From Pseudoalteromonas xiamenensis (GTDB taxonomy: Bacteria; Pseudomonadota; Gammaproteobacteria; Enterobacterales; Alteromonadaceae): a stretch of DNA of 64,000 nucleotides. Position numbers and translations under genes: made by a program. The stretch is from assembly GCF_030994125.1 (NCBI RefSeq), contig NZ_CP099917.1:2452001-2516000 (forward strand), given 5' to 3'. Numbering within the stretch: position 1 is the first letter of the stretch; each line of letters begins with the position of its first letter. The notes beneath the pieces were generated by a model. That model had not been told where the DNA came from. It did not search any database and saw only the letters and a list, made by a program, of their open reading frames with translations. Positions 38,006 through 49,019 of the stretch are shown here, one piece after another.

Positions 38006-40621
38006 ATGAAATTGAGTATGCGCTCTGCAATCTGGTTATCTTCTTGTTATGTCGCCTTTATCTTGCTCTTTGGCTTATGTTTTTTCCAATTGAAAGGTTC
38101 TTTAGAAGAAAATACCTATTTGGAAGTGGATAAATCTCTCGGGAGCTACGCAGCACGGTTACAAGATAGATTTGTCCATATAGATCATATTTTAGATGCA
38201 ACGCAGTCCCACTTACAAAGTACCGACAAGCAACGAGATCTCGATTTATTGTTTGATGCAGAGCACGATCACTTCGCTCCTTTACGCGCCATCGGTTATT
38301 TTACGCTTGATAATCATGGAAACAGCCAGGTGCGTTATCTGGCGGGAGAAGGGGCTATTTTCCCAAAAGGAATCGATTTGCAAGCGCAAACATTGCCAAA
38401 TACCAAGCTCGGGAATAGCAGAGTTATTACATACTTCAATCTCGAAGGTAAGGCTCGCTGGCTTGTGATAAAAAAGCCTATGTTACAACTCCTCGCTGAT
38501 AACGAATTTGTCGTTGCCATCCTTGATGCATCATTGTTTTTAGCTCAGGCTGTCGATGGTTACTCCGATTTAACGAACAATTTAGTTATTTCGTCAGTAC
38601 ACCAGACGCTTTATTTTGAAGGCGACGATGTGTTTTTTACTTCCCATCGTCGAGTTGAGCGACAAGTGCAGTTGGGTAATGGTTCGCTCATTTTAGACTT
38701 GGCGACCGTGATTCGAAAGGACGCAAATTCAGGGTGGGAGAACTACACCTTTCTGGCATTATTTTGCTTTGTCTCTTTTGTGGGCTGGATGTTAGTAACG
38801 TATATACGAACACTCACCCAGCAAAAGGCCATCATCACAAAGGCTGTTACAAACCAAACTGAGAAGCTAAAAAAGGCGAATAAAGCATCTCAAGAGGCCG
38901 CGCGACTTCGAACTGAGGCGTTAGAGCAACAACTCATCGCGGAGCGAAAATACAAAAGCCTTTTCATGCATACTCAAGAAGCGCTCATTGTTGTGGACGC
39001 CGATGGCGTGATTCAAGAATACAACCCTAAATTTGCTGCCCTTTTCTTGGGCGATATGGTGGCAAGTGAAGTAAGACTTGAAACGTGGATGGCGGAAGAC
39101 GTGGACATTCAAATGTGGTTAAGCATAGTCCAAAACGGTGCCGATGTTGGTCAGTGGGAGTGGTTGGCACTTAGTCAAACAAAAGGCAGTTTGTGGGTTA
39201 AACTATCGGGCCAGTGGATAAAGAGCGGTGACGACCGTTTCTTTGAAGGACAGCTCAGTGATATTACCGACCAGATGCTACAACAATCACAATTAAAGTA
39301 TCGAGCTGAGCATGACGACTTAACGGATCTATGGAATCGCTCTTCGCTGTTAAACGCAATCAATCAAGTGTGCCATGAGAATGAACCTGCCAATCACACC
39401 TATGCATTACTTTATCTAAATATTGATCGTTTTAGGCTCGTTAATGACACCTTAGGCCATGATATTGGCGATCAGGTGTTACTTGAATTGTCGAACCGTC
39501 TGCGATACCAATTTGCCGCAAACGGAGAAATTGCACGTTTAGGTTCCGATGAGTTTGCTGTTTTGCTGCCAATGTTGAATTTAACTGAGCCATTAGAAAT
39601 CGAACTTGAGTCTTTTTTAATTGCCATGGCAAGGCCCATGCTATTGCAATTCAATTCACTGCTGGTGAGTGTCAGTATGGGGGTACGCCATTTTAAGCCA
39701 GGCACACCGACCAGTGCTGAAAGGTTGTTGCATGAAGCTGGATTTGCCATGGAAGAAGCTAAAAAACGAGGTAAAAATGGATATTGCGAGTTCACACCAA
39801 CAATGGCGGTATCCAAAACTCGGCGATTGGAAATTGAAAAAGCATTGAGTGATAGGCTCGTTTTCGATCAATTCCACCTTGTCTATCAACCGATATTTGC
39901 TCGCGATGGAATTGAGATAAAGGGGTTTGAGGCACTTGTGCGTTGGCATAGTCCTGTATTAGGCGTCGTAAGTCCTACAGAATTTATTCCTATTGCTGAA
40001 GAAAGCGGCAAGATCCTCGCGTTGGGGGAATGGGTTTGTAAAACAGCTTGCGAGTTTATCGAGCACTCAAACAGGCAAGATTTTTTTGTCAGCCTCAATG
40101 TTGCTCCACTGCAACTTGAACAACCTGGATTTTATCGCTGGTTTATAGCGTTGATGGAAACTCACGGAATAACACCATCACAAATCAAGATTGAGGTGAC
40201 AGAAAGTGCTCTCGTGTCCGCTGACACACAAATGACGGAGTCACTTGAGTTGCTCATTGAATCTGATATTGACGTGTATATTGATGATTTTGGCACAGGT
40301 CACAGTAGTCTTGCGCGGCTTAAATCCTTACCCGCAACCGGCCTTAAAATAGATAAGGCATTTGTTGACGATATGAGTCATTGCACAAAAGCCTATCGGC
40401 TTATAAAAACGATTGCTGCTATTGCGGAGAACTTTCAGCTTACTGTGACAGTTGAAGGCATTGAATCAGAGAGCCAATTCCGCGCGTTAGAACCTTTATA
40501 CCATCATCAACTTCAAGGATTCTTGTTGGGCAAACCCGTGATACACACAGACGCAATTCAACTTATTCGAAGTCAACCAACTTGTGCGCAAGAGCGCACC
40601 ATTGAAATAGAACCCACTTAA
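38006..40621 (+). CDS. Membrane EAL protein with degenerate GGDEF domain
   Basis: 871 residues. Membrane helices at about 8-27 and 247-268 enclose a large periplasmic sensor domain. A coiled coil (about 275-315), a PAS-like segment (about 315-425), GGDEF (about 435-600) and EAL (about 612-860) follow. The active-site motif is GSDEF at 513-517, not GGDEF, so cyclase activity is doubtful. EAL at 642-644, DDFGTGHSSL and VEGIES are intact, so it is probably a phosphodiesterase. The start is chosen at ATG 38006; ATG 38018 is also possible. It is divergent from the lipoprotein/GGDEF-EAL pair. Confidence 0.88.
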   Translation: MKLSMRSAIWLSSCYVAFILLFGLCFFQLKGSLEENTYLEVDKSLGSYAARLQDRFVHIDHILDATQSHLQSTDKQRDLDLLFDAEHDHFAPLRAIGYFTLDNHGNSQVRYLAGEGAIFPKGIDLQAQTLPNTKLGNSRVITYFNLEGKARWLVIKKPMLQLLADNEFVVAILDASLFLAQAVDGYSDLTNNLVISSVHQTLYFEGDDVFFTSHRRVERQVQLGNGSLILDLATVIRKDANSGWENYTFLALFCFVSFVGWMLVTYIRTLTQQKAIITKAVTNQTEKLKKANKASQEAARLRTEALEQQLIAERKYKSLFMHTQEALIVVDADGVIQEYNPKFAALFLGDMVASEVRLETWMAEDVDIQMWLSIVQNGADVGQWEWLALSQTKGSLWVKLSGQWIKSGDDRFFEGQLSDITDQMLQQSQLKYRAEHDDLTDLWNRSSLLNAINQVCHENEPANHTYALLYLNIDRFRLVNDTLGHDIGDQVLLELSNRLRYQFAANGEIARLGSDEFAVLLPMLNLTEPLEIELESFLIAMARPMLLQFNSLLVSVSMGVRHFKPGTPTSAERLLHEAGFAMEEAKKRGKNGYCEFTPTMAVSKTRRLEIEKALSDRLVFDQFHLVYQPIFARDGIEIKGFEALVRWHSPVLGVVSPTEFIPIAEESGKILALGEWVCKTACEFIEHSNRQDFFVSLNVAPLQLEQPGFYRWFIALMETHGITPSQIKIEVTESALVSADTQMTESLELLIESDIDVYIDDFGTGHSSLARLKSLPATGLKIDKAFVDDMSHCTKAYRLIKTIAAIAENFQLTVTVEGIESESQFRALEPLYHHQLQGFLLGKPVIHTDAIQLIRSQPTCAQERTIEIEPT

Positions 40622-40662
40622 TCAATGAGAAGAGAATGGTGAAGTAGGTTCTCTATTTCAAT
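40601..40662 (+). terminator. Long inverted repeat between convergent genes
   Basis: Left arm 40601-40619 and right arm 40642-40662 share ATTGAAATAGA and then ACC-x-ACTT with a 2-base bulge; the spacer is 22 bases. It spans the 3' end of the GGDEF-EAL gene and reaches the stop codon of the minus-strand acetyltransferase. It lacks a T tract and could stop transcription from either side only weakly. Confidence 0.45.
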
Positions 40663-41468
40663 TATTGCGAAAGCATATTCGTTTTGGCTTTGTTGAAGAT
40701 AAACTGACCATCCGTGTTGTTAAGTGACACTAAAAATTGCACCTCGATAACTTGCTTAAGTGCTTCAACAGAGGTTAATGTCTGTTCTTGACTGGTCTTG
40801 GTGGCAACATCATACGTTTTTAAGAGTAAGTTACGCAGCGTATGAATAGTGTGACCTTCATTTCTCGACAGCACTAAATTCTGCACAAACCCTGAAGATG
40901 GATGTTGATGTGAGAAAAAGTGTCCGACATTACAATCGTTTTCATTTGCATGACTGAAATCAGCGCTGTACAAAATGACCTCTTCGGGTTCAATCATTTT
41001 GATTTCAAATTCCTGTTCGTTCCTATCCACCCAATAACGCATTGAGCCGACTTCGACAAAACCGGAGCGTGTAACGTTAATTGGCGCGAGCGGATTTTTA
41101 GAACCAAACCCAACATCCACAACATAACTCTCGTTCCCCAAATGGACTAACGTGATGCGATGCGTTCTAGCATTGTCTTGTGCCCCACTTAGCTTTACGC
41201 GTGCTAGCAACAATTGCACGTCATACCCGAGGTATTTAAGAGCTTCAAAGGCGATTTTGTTGTGCTCGAAACAGTACCCGCCTTGGCGTTTTGCAATTAA
41301 CCTGTCGAGGACCTCATCCAGTTCTAAAGGCAATAAATCGGGTTTCATCGCATTAATGCTACTAAAGCTGTAGTTCATTAAGTGCTTAGCTTGTAATTCT
41401 TGTATTTGCTTTAAGCCTAATGACGTTGTTTCCAAATTTAACGTGTCTAGGTAGGTTTGAATGCTCAT
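40662..41468 (-). CDS. nat: Arylamine N-acetyltransferase
   Basis: 268 residues of the NAT family. The catalytic triad is visible: Cys66 in RQGGYCFEHN, His103 in ARTHRITLVHL and Asp118 in YVVDVGFG. It transfers acetyl from acetyl-CoA to arylamines or hydrazines. No pathway partner is adjacent. CAGAGAGAACCACG precedes the ATG. Confidence 0.9.
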   Translation of the reverse strand: MSIQTYLDTLNLETTSLGLKQIQELQAKHLMNYSFSSINAMKPDLLPLELDEVLDRLIAKRQGGYCFEHNKIAFEALKYLGYDVQLLLARVKLSGAQDNARTHRITLVHLGNESYVVDVGFGSKNPLAPINVTRSGFVEVGSMRYWVDRNEQEFEIKMIEPEEVILYSADFSHANENDCNVGHFFSHQHPSSGFVQNLVLSRNEGHTIHTLRNLLLKTYDVATKTSQEQTLTSVEALKQVIEVQFLVSLNNTDGQFIFNKAKTNMLSQ

Positions 41469-41649
41469 CGTGGTTCTCTCTGATTTGTTATTGATAAGCA
41501 GTTTAAAACCTCAAGTTAAGTTAAGGTCAATATTCAAATACAACTTTTTACCCGTTTTATTTACAAATCGGTTTTGGAGGAAAAGAGGCGAGGGATTACG
41601 CAGATTAAAACAGCGTGTTAGGGGGAGGAGCTAAAATTATTCTAAAAGA

Positions 41650-41676
41650 GCAATACGACATCGGGTGTCGCATTGC
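41650..41676 (-). terminator. Terminator after cysQ
   Basis: Stem GCAAT-x-CGACA / TGTCG-x-ATTGC (one mismatch) with a 5-base loop, followed on the minus strand by TCTTTTAGAATAATTTT. It ends the minus-strand sulfate gene run. Confidence 0.75.
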
Positions 41677-41691
41677 TTGAGTGCTTGAAAA

Positions 41692-42459
41692 TCACTTAAT
41701 CCGTGACACGACAAAATACGGATTTAAGTAACTGTCTTTTTGGTTGTAGCGAAGTGGAGAACCATCAATATTAGTCACGGTTGCTCCAGCGATAGCAGCG
41801 ACGGCGTGTCCGGCTGCGGTATCCCATTCACTTGTTGGGCCTAATCGAGGGTAAATATCGGCTTCACCTTCCGCAACTAAGCACAACTTCAATGAACTGC
41901 CTTTTGGGACCATGTCCACGTCATCAAATTGAGTCAAAAACTCCGCTAAATCAGGGGAAGGGTGAGAACGAGACCCTACCACTTTAATTACACCTTCATT
42001 AGGCACTTCAGTCACTTTGAGTTCAATTCGAGCTTCGCCAATTTCTTTGAACGCGCCAATTGCTTCGGCGGCTAAATAGCTGACATTGAGAGCAGGCGCA
42101 TGAACTACGCCCAATACGGGGACGCCATTTCTGACAAGGGCGATATTGACCGTAAATTCACCATTTTTCTTGATGAACTCTTTCGTGCCATCAATCGGAT
42201 CGACTAGCCAATACTGACTCCATGTTTGACGTTCAGTCCAACTAATGTCTGCGTTTTCTTCACTTAATACTGGAATGTGAGGTGTCAATTCAGTAAGACG
42301 AGCACTGATAATTTGGTGAGCGGCTATGTCAGCTTCGGTCACTGGACTTTCATCTTGTTTGTAGTCAATCGCGAAGTCTTTCGCATAGATGACCATGATG
42401 GCTTTTCCGGCTTCACGCGAAAGATTTAATACTTCTTCCAGTAGCTCCGTTTGGTTCAT
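41692..42459 (-). CDS. cysQ: 3'(2'),5'-bisphosphate nucleotidase CysQ
   Basis: 255 residues of the inositol-monophosphatase fold. Metal-binding motifs: LSEENADISW, WLVDPIDGTKEFIKKNGEF and SEWDTAAGHAVA. It removes 3'-phosphoadenosine 5'-phosphate left by PAPS use. It starts three bases after cysC and is the last gene of the run. Confidence 0.95.
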   Translation of the reverse strand: MNQTELLEEVLNLSREAGKAIMVIYAKDFAIDYKQDESPVTEADIAAHQIISARLTELTPHIPVLSEENADISWTERQTWSQYWLVDPIDGTKEFIKKNGEFTVNIALVRNGVPVLGVVHAPALNVSYLAAEAIGAFKEIGEARIELKVTEVPNEGVIKVVGSRSHPSPDLAEFLTQFDDVDMVPKGSSLKLCLVAEGEADIYPRLGPTSEWDTAAGHAVAAIAGATVTNIDGSPLRYNQKDSYLNPYFVVSRIK

Positions 42460-42462
42460 GGG

Positions 42463-43059
42463 TTATCCTATGATTTCTCTATCTTTTAAGTAGCTTAGTA
42501 ACGTATTTATGGACTCGTTAAGTGCTAAGCGACTTGTATCGATGCGGATCTCAGGATTAACCGGAGGTTCGTAATCCGAATCTATACCAGTAAAGTGTTT
42601 TATTTCCCCAGCACGTGCTTTTTTGTATAAGCCTTTAGGATCACGCGACTCACACACATCTAAAGGGGTGTCTAAAAATACTTCAATAAATTCACCGTCC
42701 TCAACGAGCATTCTTACCATATCACGTTCTGCCTGAAATGGGGAAATAAAGGCAGTAAGGACAACTAATCCAGAATCGACCATGAGCTTTGCTACTTCGC
42801 CAACTCGGCGAATGTTCTCTACCCTATCTTCGTTGCTAAATCCGAGATCTTTACAGAGCCCATGACGAACGTTGTCGCCGTCGAGCAAATAAGTGTGTAC
42901 ACCGGACTGTTGTAATGCACTTTCAAGTGCACCGGCAACGGTACTTTTTCCTGACCCTGAAAATCCGGTGAACCAAAGGATACATGGTTTATGCTTCTTC
43001 TGTTCACTGCGTGTATGTTTGTTAACTGCATATTGATGCCAAACGATATTTTCATCCAT
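42463..43059 (-). CDS. cysC: Adenylylsulfate kinase CysC
   Basis: 198 residues with P-loop GFSGSGKST at 32-40, [17 protein letters not shown] and [26 protein letters not shown]. It phosphorylates APS to PAPS. It lies 12 bases after the permease gene; GAGGCCCT upstream is its likely ribosome site. Confidence 0.96.
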   Translation of the reverse strand: MDENIVWHQYAVNKHTRSEQKKHKPCILWFTGFSGSGKSTVAGALESALQQSGVHTYLLDGDNVRHGLCKDLGFSNEDRVENIRRVGEVAKLMVDSGLVVLTAFISPFQAERDMVRMLVEDGEFIEVFLDTPLDVCESRDPKGLYKKARAGEIKHFTGIDSDYEPPVNPEIRIDTSRLALNESINTLLSYLKDREIIG

Positions 43060-43071
43060 TTTAGGGCCTCG

Positions 43072-44795
43072 TTAAAAAGGAAAGACTTGAGGTATAAGGG
43101 TCAGAACGGTAATGGAGTAGATCACCGATAGAGGCAAGCCCATCGTAACGTAATCACGAATACGGTAGTTGCCTGCGCTATATACCATGAGGTTAGTTTG
43201 ATAACCAAATGGTGAAATGAAACTAGCGGATGCGCCAAACGCAACGGCCATAACAAACGGCATTGGATTCACGTTGAACCCAATCGCTAACGCATAAGCA
43301 ACAGGAAAAGAAAGTGCTGCGGCAGCGTTATTCGTAATGAGTTCAGTGAATAAAACGGTCATTAGGAAGATAGCGATAAAGGCGCCATATGGGCCAAAAT
43401 CACCCAATACTGCAAATAAGCCTGCCGAAATTTGTGCCGCAAGGCCAGTTTCTATCATCAATTTAGCAAGGCCAATCGCACTGCCTACCACCGCTAATAA
43501 TTCGACAGGGAAGCGACGCTTCATTTCATTTACCTTGATCATGCCCGTCACCAAAAACACAACGAGTAAGACGAGTAAACCTTTAACCAGAGGTAGCACG
43601 TTAAATATCGATAGACCTAATACGGCAACGAAACTGCCCAGTACTAAGTTCGACTGCTTTGGCGCGAGATGAGTTTGCAGGTCTAGACCCGAGATATAGA
43701 CAAACTCACGTTTCAAATTAGGTAATTCGTAGAACTCGCTACTTGGTGCAAGAATAAGAGAATCGCCGGCTTGGAGCTGAACCTTACCAAGCCCGCCTTG
43801 GAGCCTGTCGTGGCCACGGCGTATCGCAATAACGGCCGCGTGGAATTGCTCTCGAAAACGCGCTTCTTTCACTGTTTTACCAATAAACTTTGAAGATTGG
43901 CTAATAACTACTTCGACAAGGTGGTTTACGTCTTTTTCGTGTTTATCGTGAACTACTTTCAGCCCATCGAAGCGCTGAAGTAAGGGGACGGACTGGATGT
44001 CACCCACGAAAAGCAGTATGTCGCCCTCAAGTACTTCTTGTTGAGGTGTCACGGCGACGATGCGACGTTCGCCGCGAATAATTTCGGCAAGAAACAGCGC
44101 TTTTAAATCACGAAGTCCGTTTTCTTCTACAGTGCGACCAATGAGTTTCGAACCTGACTGTACTTTACCTTCGAGGTAAAACGGCACGACTTCGTTATTT
44201 TTTTCCCATTGTCTGGCAGGTATTTGAGCAACAAGACTATTGTTGTTAAGCCAACGCCAAGTGCCCCTAAACCGACTAAGGTAAAATCAAAAAATCCGAT
44301 TGGAGCCATACCCGCTTCAACAGCAAAGCCATTGACAATTAAGTTGGTGGACGTGCCTATGAGGGTCAAAGTACCACCTAAAATGGCGGTGTAAGACAGC
44401 GGCAACAACAATTTCGAAGGGCTGTGCTTGGGACTTTCTTTAACCGCACTGATAAGCGATGCAACAACGGCAGTGTTGTTTGTAAACGACGAAAGAAATG
44501 CCGTCGATAAACCCAGCTTTAACACGGAGCGCGTTAAACTGCCATTCGCCAAACTCTTTGCCAAGTATTGAATGAGCGTGGTTTTCTCAACCGCAATGGA
44601 GATTAAGATCAATAATACGAGGGTGATGAGCGATGGATTCGCATAATTCGTCAGCATATGTTCCAGTTCAATGAGACCAGTTACATACGCAGTGGTAATG
44701 GCACCAACGAACAACCACGCGGGATTAAGTCGAGTGCCAAATAGACACCCGACGAGTACCAACATAATGCCTGTTAAGATCCACTGCTCGAACAT
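43072..44795 (-). pseudogene. SLC13-type anion permease with TrkA-C domains, frameshifted (probable sequence error)
   Basis: Frame one (from 44795) gives about 200 residues with the DASS/SLC13 helices (SSFTNNTAVVASLISAV, IGTSTNLIVNGF). It goes off-frame after LPDNGKK. The other frame continues PFYLEGKVQSGSKLIG through two TrkA-C (RCK-C) domains and the second half of the transporter (ELITNNAAAALSFPVA) to 43072. The break is at a run of seven T (seven A on the coding strand) at 44198-44204; eight restore a 574-residue protein. Location between cysN and cysC suggests sulfate uptake. Confidence 0.85.
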
Positions 44796-44831
44796 AAATT
44801 TCTTTTTCCTTTAAACAGGCATTATCTCAGG

Positions 44832-46244
44832 TTACAGCTTAGAAATATCAAGCGCTTGCCAATGTGGAAAGTGCTTACGTACGAGTGCGTTGAACTCTAC
44901 TTCAAATTCACTGTACTGACTTGTTTTGGTTTCACTCGTTGAAAGTACATTTTCGACCATGCCGGCTCCAACGGTTAAGTTGGTTAGACGGTCAACGAGA
45001 ATAAATGCCCCCATTTCACGGTTATTGCGATACAAATCAACCACGACTGATTCGGTCAATTCGAGCGTAACAATGGCGATTTCATTCAGTTGCAACTCAG
45101 TCGCTTCACCGTGCTCAAGTGTATTCACATCAATGGTGTTATCGATTTTGCGCACAATAGCTGCTGTTCGCTTGCTGGCTAACTTGAAGTTGTAGGTTTT
45201 ACCTATTACTAGCGGGGCATCGTGCATCCAAACTAATTTTGCTTGGATTTGATTGCTTACTTGTGCCGCTGACTCTGCAGGCACAATAACATCACCACGA
45301 CTAATATCAATTTCGTCGTTCAACGTGAGTGTCACCGCTTGTCCCGTTTCTACTTGCTCTAAATTACCATCGAACGTCACAATCTCTTTGATTGCTGAAC
45401 GCTTGCCAGACGGCAATACTTTAACTGCTTGGCCTTGGCTTAATGACCCTGAAGTCAACGTGCCTTGGAAACCGCGAAAATCGAGGTTTGGACGGCTTAC
45501 GTACTGAACAGGAAAACGCGCTTCAAAGTCGTTGTTCGCTTCAGCTGCCGGAGAGTCTTCTAACAATTCAAGCAGCGGCTTGTCGGTGTAATATGGTGTC
45601 TGCTCAGAACGAGAGACCACGTTGTCGCCTTTTAACGCTGATATTGGTACAAATTTGATATGCTTGACGTTTAGCTGAGCGGCAAACTTTAGGTAATCTG
45701 CTTTGATGCGCTCGTAGACCACTTCGTCAAAGCCCACAATATCCATCTTGTTGATTGCAACAACGAATTGTGTAATGCCTAACGAGTCGCAGATAAAGCT
45801 GTGACGCTTAGTTTGCACCTGCACACCGTAACGCGCATCAACAAGAATAATAGCAAGATCCGATGTGGATGCACCCGTGACCATGTTGCGCGTATACTGT
45901 TCGTGCCCTGGTGTATCCGCGATGATAAATTTACGCTTGGCTGTTGAAAAGTAACGATACGCAACGTCAATTGTGATCCCTTGCTCGCGCTCGGCTTGAA
46001 GGCCATCCACAAGCAATGCTAAATCGAGTTCTTCACCAGCATTACCCACTTTTTCATTGTCGCGATGCAAAGCCGCTAATTGGTCTTCATAAATTTGGTG
46101 ACTGTCGTGGAGTAAACGACCAATCAAGGTAGATTTACCATCGTCAACGCTACCACAGGTCATTAAGCGTAATAGGCTCTTACTTTGTTGGCGCGATAAA
46201 TAGGCGTCAATACCCAGTTCTTTAACTTCATTCGCAGTTGACAT
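44832..46244 (-). CDS. cysN: Sulfate adenylyltransferase subunit CysN
   Basis: 470 residues, an EF-Tu-like GTPase. G1 is GSVDDGKST at 31-39, followed by GITIDVAYRYF, DTPGHEQYTRNMVTG and NKMD. It couples GTP hydrolysis to APS formation by CysD. The ATG overlaps the cysD stop (TAATG). Confidence 0.97.
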   Translation of the reverse strand: MSTANEVKELGIDAYLSRQQSKSLLRLMTCGSVDDGKSTLIGRLLHDSHQIYEDQLAALHRDNEKVGNAGEELDLALLVDGLQAEREQGITIDVAYRYFSTAKRKFIIADTPGHEQYTRNMVTGASTSDLAIILVDARYGVQVQTKRHSFICDSLGITQFVVAINKMDIVGFDEVVYERIKADYLKFAAQLNVKHIKFVPISALKGDNVVSRSEQTPYYTDKPLLELLEDSPAAEANNDFEARFPVQYVSRPNLDFRGFQGTLTSGSLSQGQAVKVLPSGKRSAIKEIVTFDGNLEQVETGQAVTLTLNDEIDISRGDVIVPAESAAQVSNQIQAKLVWMHDAPLVIGKTYNFKLASKRTAAIVRKIDNTIDVNTLEHGEATELQLNEIAIVTLELTESVVVDLYRNNREMGAFILVDRLTNLTVGAGMVENVLSTSETKTSQYSEFEVEFNALVRKHFPHWQALDISKL

Positions 46245-47143
46245 TAGAAGTAGCCCTCACGTTTTTTCTTTTCCATTGACCCAGCTGAATCATGGTCGAT
46301 TACACGACCTTCACGTTCAGATGAAGTCGACAACAACATTTCCTCGATGATCCCCGTTAAGGTATCTGCTGTTGATTCAACAGCACCAGTTAACGGATAA
46401 CAGCCGAGTGTACGGAAACGCACAGAGCGCATTTCTGGTACTTCCCCTTCTTCAAGCGGCATACGCTCGTCGTCGACCATAATTAGCGTACCATTGCGCT
46501 TAACAACGGGGCGCGGCTTTGATAAATAAAGAGGTACGATTTCAATGCCTTCTTGATAGATGTATTGCCATACATCCAACTCCGTCCAGTTCGACAATGG
46601 GAACACACGGATACTTTCACCAGGATTGATTTGGCTGTTGTAGTTGTTCCAAAGTTCAGGGCGCTGATTTTTCGGGTCCCAGCGGTGATGCTTATCACGG
46701 AATGAATACACACGTTCTTTTGCGCGAGATTTTTCTTCATCGCGACGTGCACCACCAAATGCCGCATCAAACCCGTATTTGTCGAGCGCTTGTTTTAAAC
46801 CCTGCGTTTTCATGATGTCAGTGTGTTTAGCAGAACCGTGCACGAATGGACTAATCCCCATTGCCATGCCTTCAGGGTTCTTGTGTACGATAAGATCAAA
46901 ACCATACTCTTTTGCTAAGCGGTCACGAAATTCGATCATTTCGCGGAATTTCCAATCCGTATCAACGTGCAGCAAAGGGAATGGGATTTTTCCAGGATAG
47001 AACGCTTTGCGTGCTAAGTGGAGCAATACCGAAGAGTCTTTACCAATCGAATACAACATGACTGGGTTTTCAAACTCTGCTGCGACTTCACGAATAATTC
47101 GAATACTTTCAGCTTCGAGTTGCTGAAGATGCGTTAAAGCCAT
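46244..47143 (-). CDS. cysD: Sulfate adenylyltransferase subunit CysD
   Basis: 299 residues with the PP-loop [17 protein letters not shown] near residue 32, [18 protein letters not shown] and the [16 protein letters not shown] block. It makes APS from sulfate and ATP. The C-terminus ends REGYF as in other CysD proteins. It follows cysG by 33 bases. Confidence 0.97.
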   Translation of the reverse strand: MALTHLQQLEAESIRIIREVAAEFENPVMLYSIGKDSSVLLHLARKAFYPGKIPFPLLHVDTDWKFREMIEFRDRLAKEYGFDLIVHKNPEGMAMGISPFVHGSAKHTDIMKTQGLKQALDKYGFDAAFGGARRDEEKSRAKERVYSFRDKHHRWDPKNQRPELWNNYNSQINPGESIRVFPLSNWTELDVWQYIYQEGIEIVPLYLSKPRPVVKRNGTLIMVDDERMPLEEGEVPEMRSVRFRTLGCYPLTGAVESTADTLTGIIEEMLLSTSSEREGRVIDHDSAGSMEKKKREGYF

Positions 47144-47175
47144 TGTTCGTCGTCCTACTTCAAACTATAAAACTG

Positions 47176-48617
47176 TTATGCCACACGGAAGTCGGTTTGA
47201 CCAACTTTCGTAATTGGTTGGGCAAAGCTTGAGACCTGCTCTGTCTTGCCAAACCACGCTAATTCTTGATGCAGTGCTGCAACTTCACCGATGATGAGTA
47301 AAGCTGGTGATTGCACTTGTTGCGCTTCAATTTCCGAAGCCATCTGTTCAAGTGTTGTTGTAAACACGCGTTGGTTTTTGCGTGTACCATTCTCGATAAT
47401 CGCCACCGGGGTCGTAGCTACGCGACCATGTTCAATTAACTTAGCTTGAATGTCAGGTGATTTTACCACGCCCATATATACCGCTAAAGTTTGATTCGGT
47501 TTTGCGAGTGAAGCCCAATCAAGGTCATTGCCATTTTTTTTACAGTGACCAGTCACAAACTGAATCGCTTGTGCATGGTCTCGGTGGGTAAGGGGGATCC
47601 CAGCGTATGCGCTGCAACCCGCGGCTGCCGTAATGCCGGGCACAATTTGATATCGTACGTTATGCTTAGCAAGCTCTTGCACTTCTTCTCCACCACGGCC
47701 GTATATAAATGGGTCACCCCTTTGATACGGCAAACTTTGTTGCCTTGGCGAGCAAGGTCGACTAGTAATTTGTTCGTGTCTTCTTGTAAGACACTGTGAT
47801 TGCCCATGCGTTTGCCAACACAGATTAGTTCGGCGTCTCGACGAACTAATTCCATTATCTCGTCTGAGACTAGATAGTCATAAACCACAACATCAGCTTG
47901 TTGCATTAACTGAAGCGCTTTTAACGTCAGCAATTCCGCATCACCAGGGCCTGCGCCTACGATATACACTTCACCCTCCGGTTTAGGCTCAGCTTCTAAC
48001 ATACATTTTAGGCGAGTTTCGGCGTCAGTTGTGTTTCCACTTTGAATGTCACTGACGACCGCTGAATCAAATACTTTTTCCCAAAACTGACGTCGGTCTG
48101 ATAGTTGAGTAAAACGGCTTTTGACGGTGTTTCGAAAGCGACCAACTAACTCAGCTAACGGTCCAATATGTTGAGGAACCAAGGTTTCTAACTTTTCGCG
48201 TAAGCGGCGAGCGAGAACGGGCGCTGTGCCTGCACTCGAAATTGCAATAGTAATTGGGTTACGGTCGATAATGGATGGAAAAATAAAGCTACATTTTGGT
48301 TGGTCGTCGACCACATTAACAAAAATATTCAGTTCATCAGCGGCATTGAACACTTGCTGATTTACTATTTCATCATCGGTTGCTGCGATGACGAGCATCG
48401 CGCCATGAAGTTGTGATGCGTCGAACGTTGCTTGAATTAAAGTGATGTCGAACGATTCTTGCAAAGCGTAGACTGCTTTATCGAAGCTGGGCGCGACTAA
48501 AGTAAGGCGAGCATTCGCTTTCAATAACGCGCGAGCTTTTCGTACAGCAACTTCCCCACCCCCAATAATGACAACGGGTTTGTTATCTAATTTAGTGAAT
48601 ATCGGTAAGTACTGCAC
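47176..48617 (-). pseudogene. cysG: Siroheme synthase CysG, frameshifted (probable sequence error)
   Basis: GTG start at 48617 with AGGA seven bases upstream. The N-terminal precorrin-2 dehydrogenase/ferrochelatase part has VVIIGGGEVAVRKARALL and SSAGTAPVLARRLREKLE. The uroporphyrinogen methyltransferase part begins VYIVGAGPGDAELLTLKAL and goes off-frame after CRIKG. The next frame continues GDPFIYGRGGEE and PGITAAAGCSAYAGIPLTHRDHA to 47176. Four G are seen (47717-47720, C on plus); five give a 480-residue protein (E. coli: 457). It makes siroheme for sulfite and nitrite reductases and heads the cys run. Confidence 0.87.
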
Positions 48618-49019
48618 GATGATGTCCTCTTAACTTGACCGGCGGTCAGTTTGTAACGCGCAGGATATAATGACTGATACAGGCCAAAAAATAATAAAAA
48701 CCAAGATTATATATCCAAAAGTTATAAGTGGAGGCGCTGCATGTTCGTTTCTCGACGATACAAGGACTTGCGTAAATCATAAAGGGAATTAGCTTAAAAA
48801 CTGCGGCTTAGAGAGATTTGTTATGAGTTATTCGCAAAAATGACTTAAGACCTATTCACGGTGCTACTTACGTAGCAAACTGCACGCGAGAATATATTTT
48901 GAATGAAAATTGTACTGCAATGTCACAAAAGTTACGTCATTTTCCGGACATATGTCCTGTGGTTGTGAGGGAGAGATATTTTTTACTGGCGAAGTAACAT
49001 TTAAAGTAGGACAAAGGCC
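48618..49019 (-). promoter_or_regulatory. Divergent region cysG / deoC with TGACC-GGC-GGTCA palindrome
   Basis: 402 bases with no gene that I can support. A perfect 13-base palindrome TGACC(48636-48640)-GGC-GGTCA(48644-48648) lies 19 bases upstream of the cysG start, the kind of site bound by TetR-type repressors; it could block cysG expression. The rest is AT-rich and should hold the cysG and deoC promoters, but I cannot place them confidently. Confidence 0.4.
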
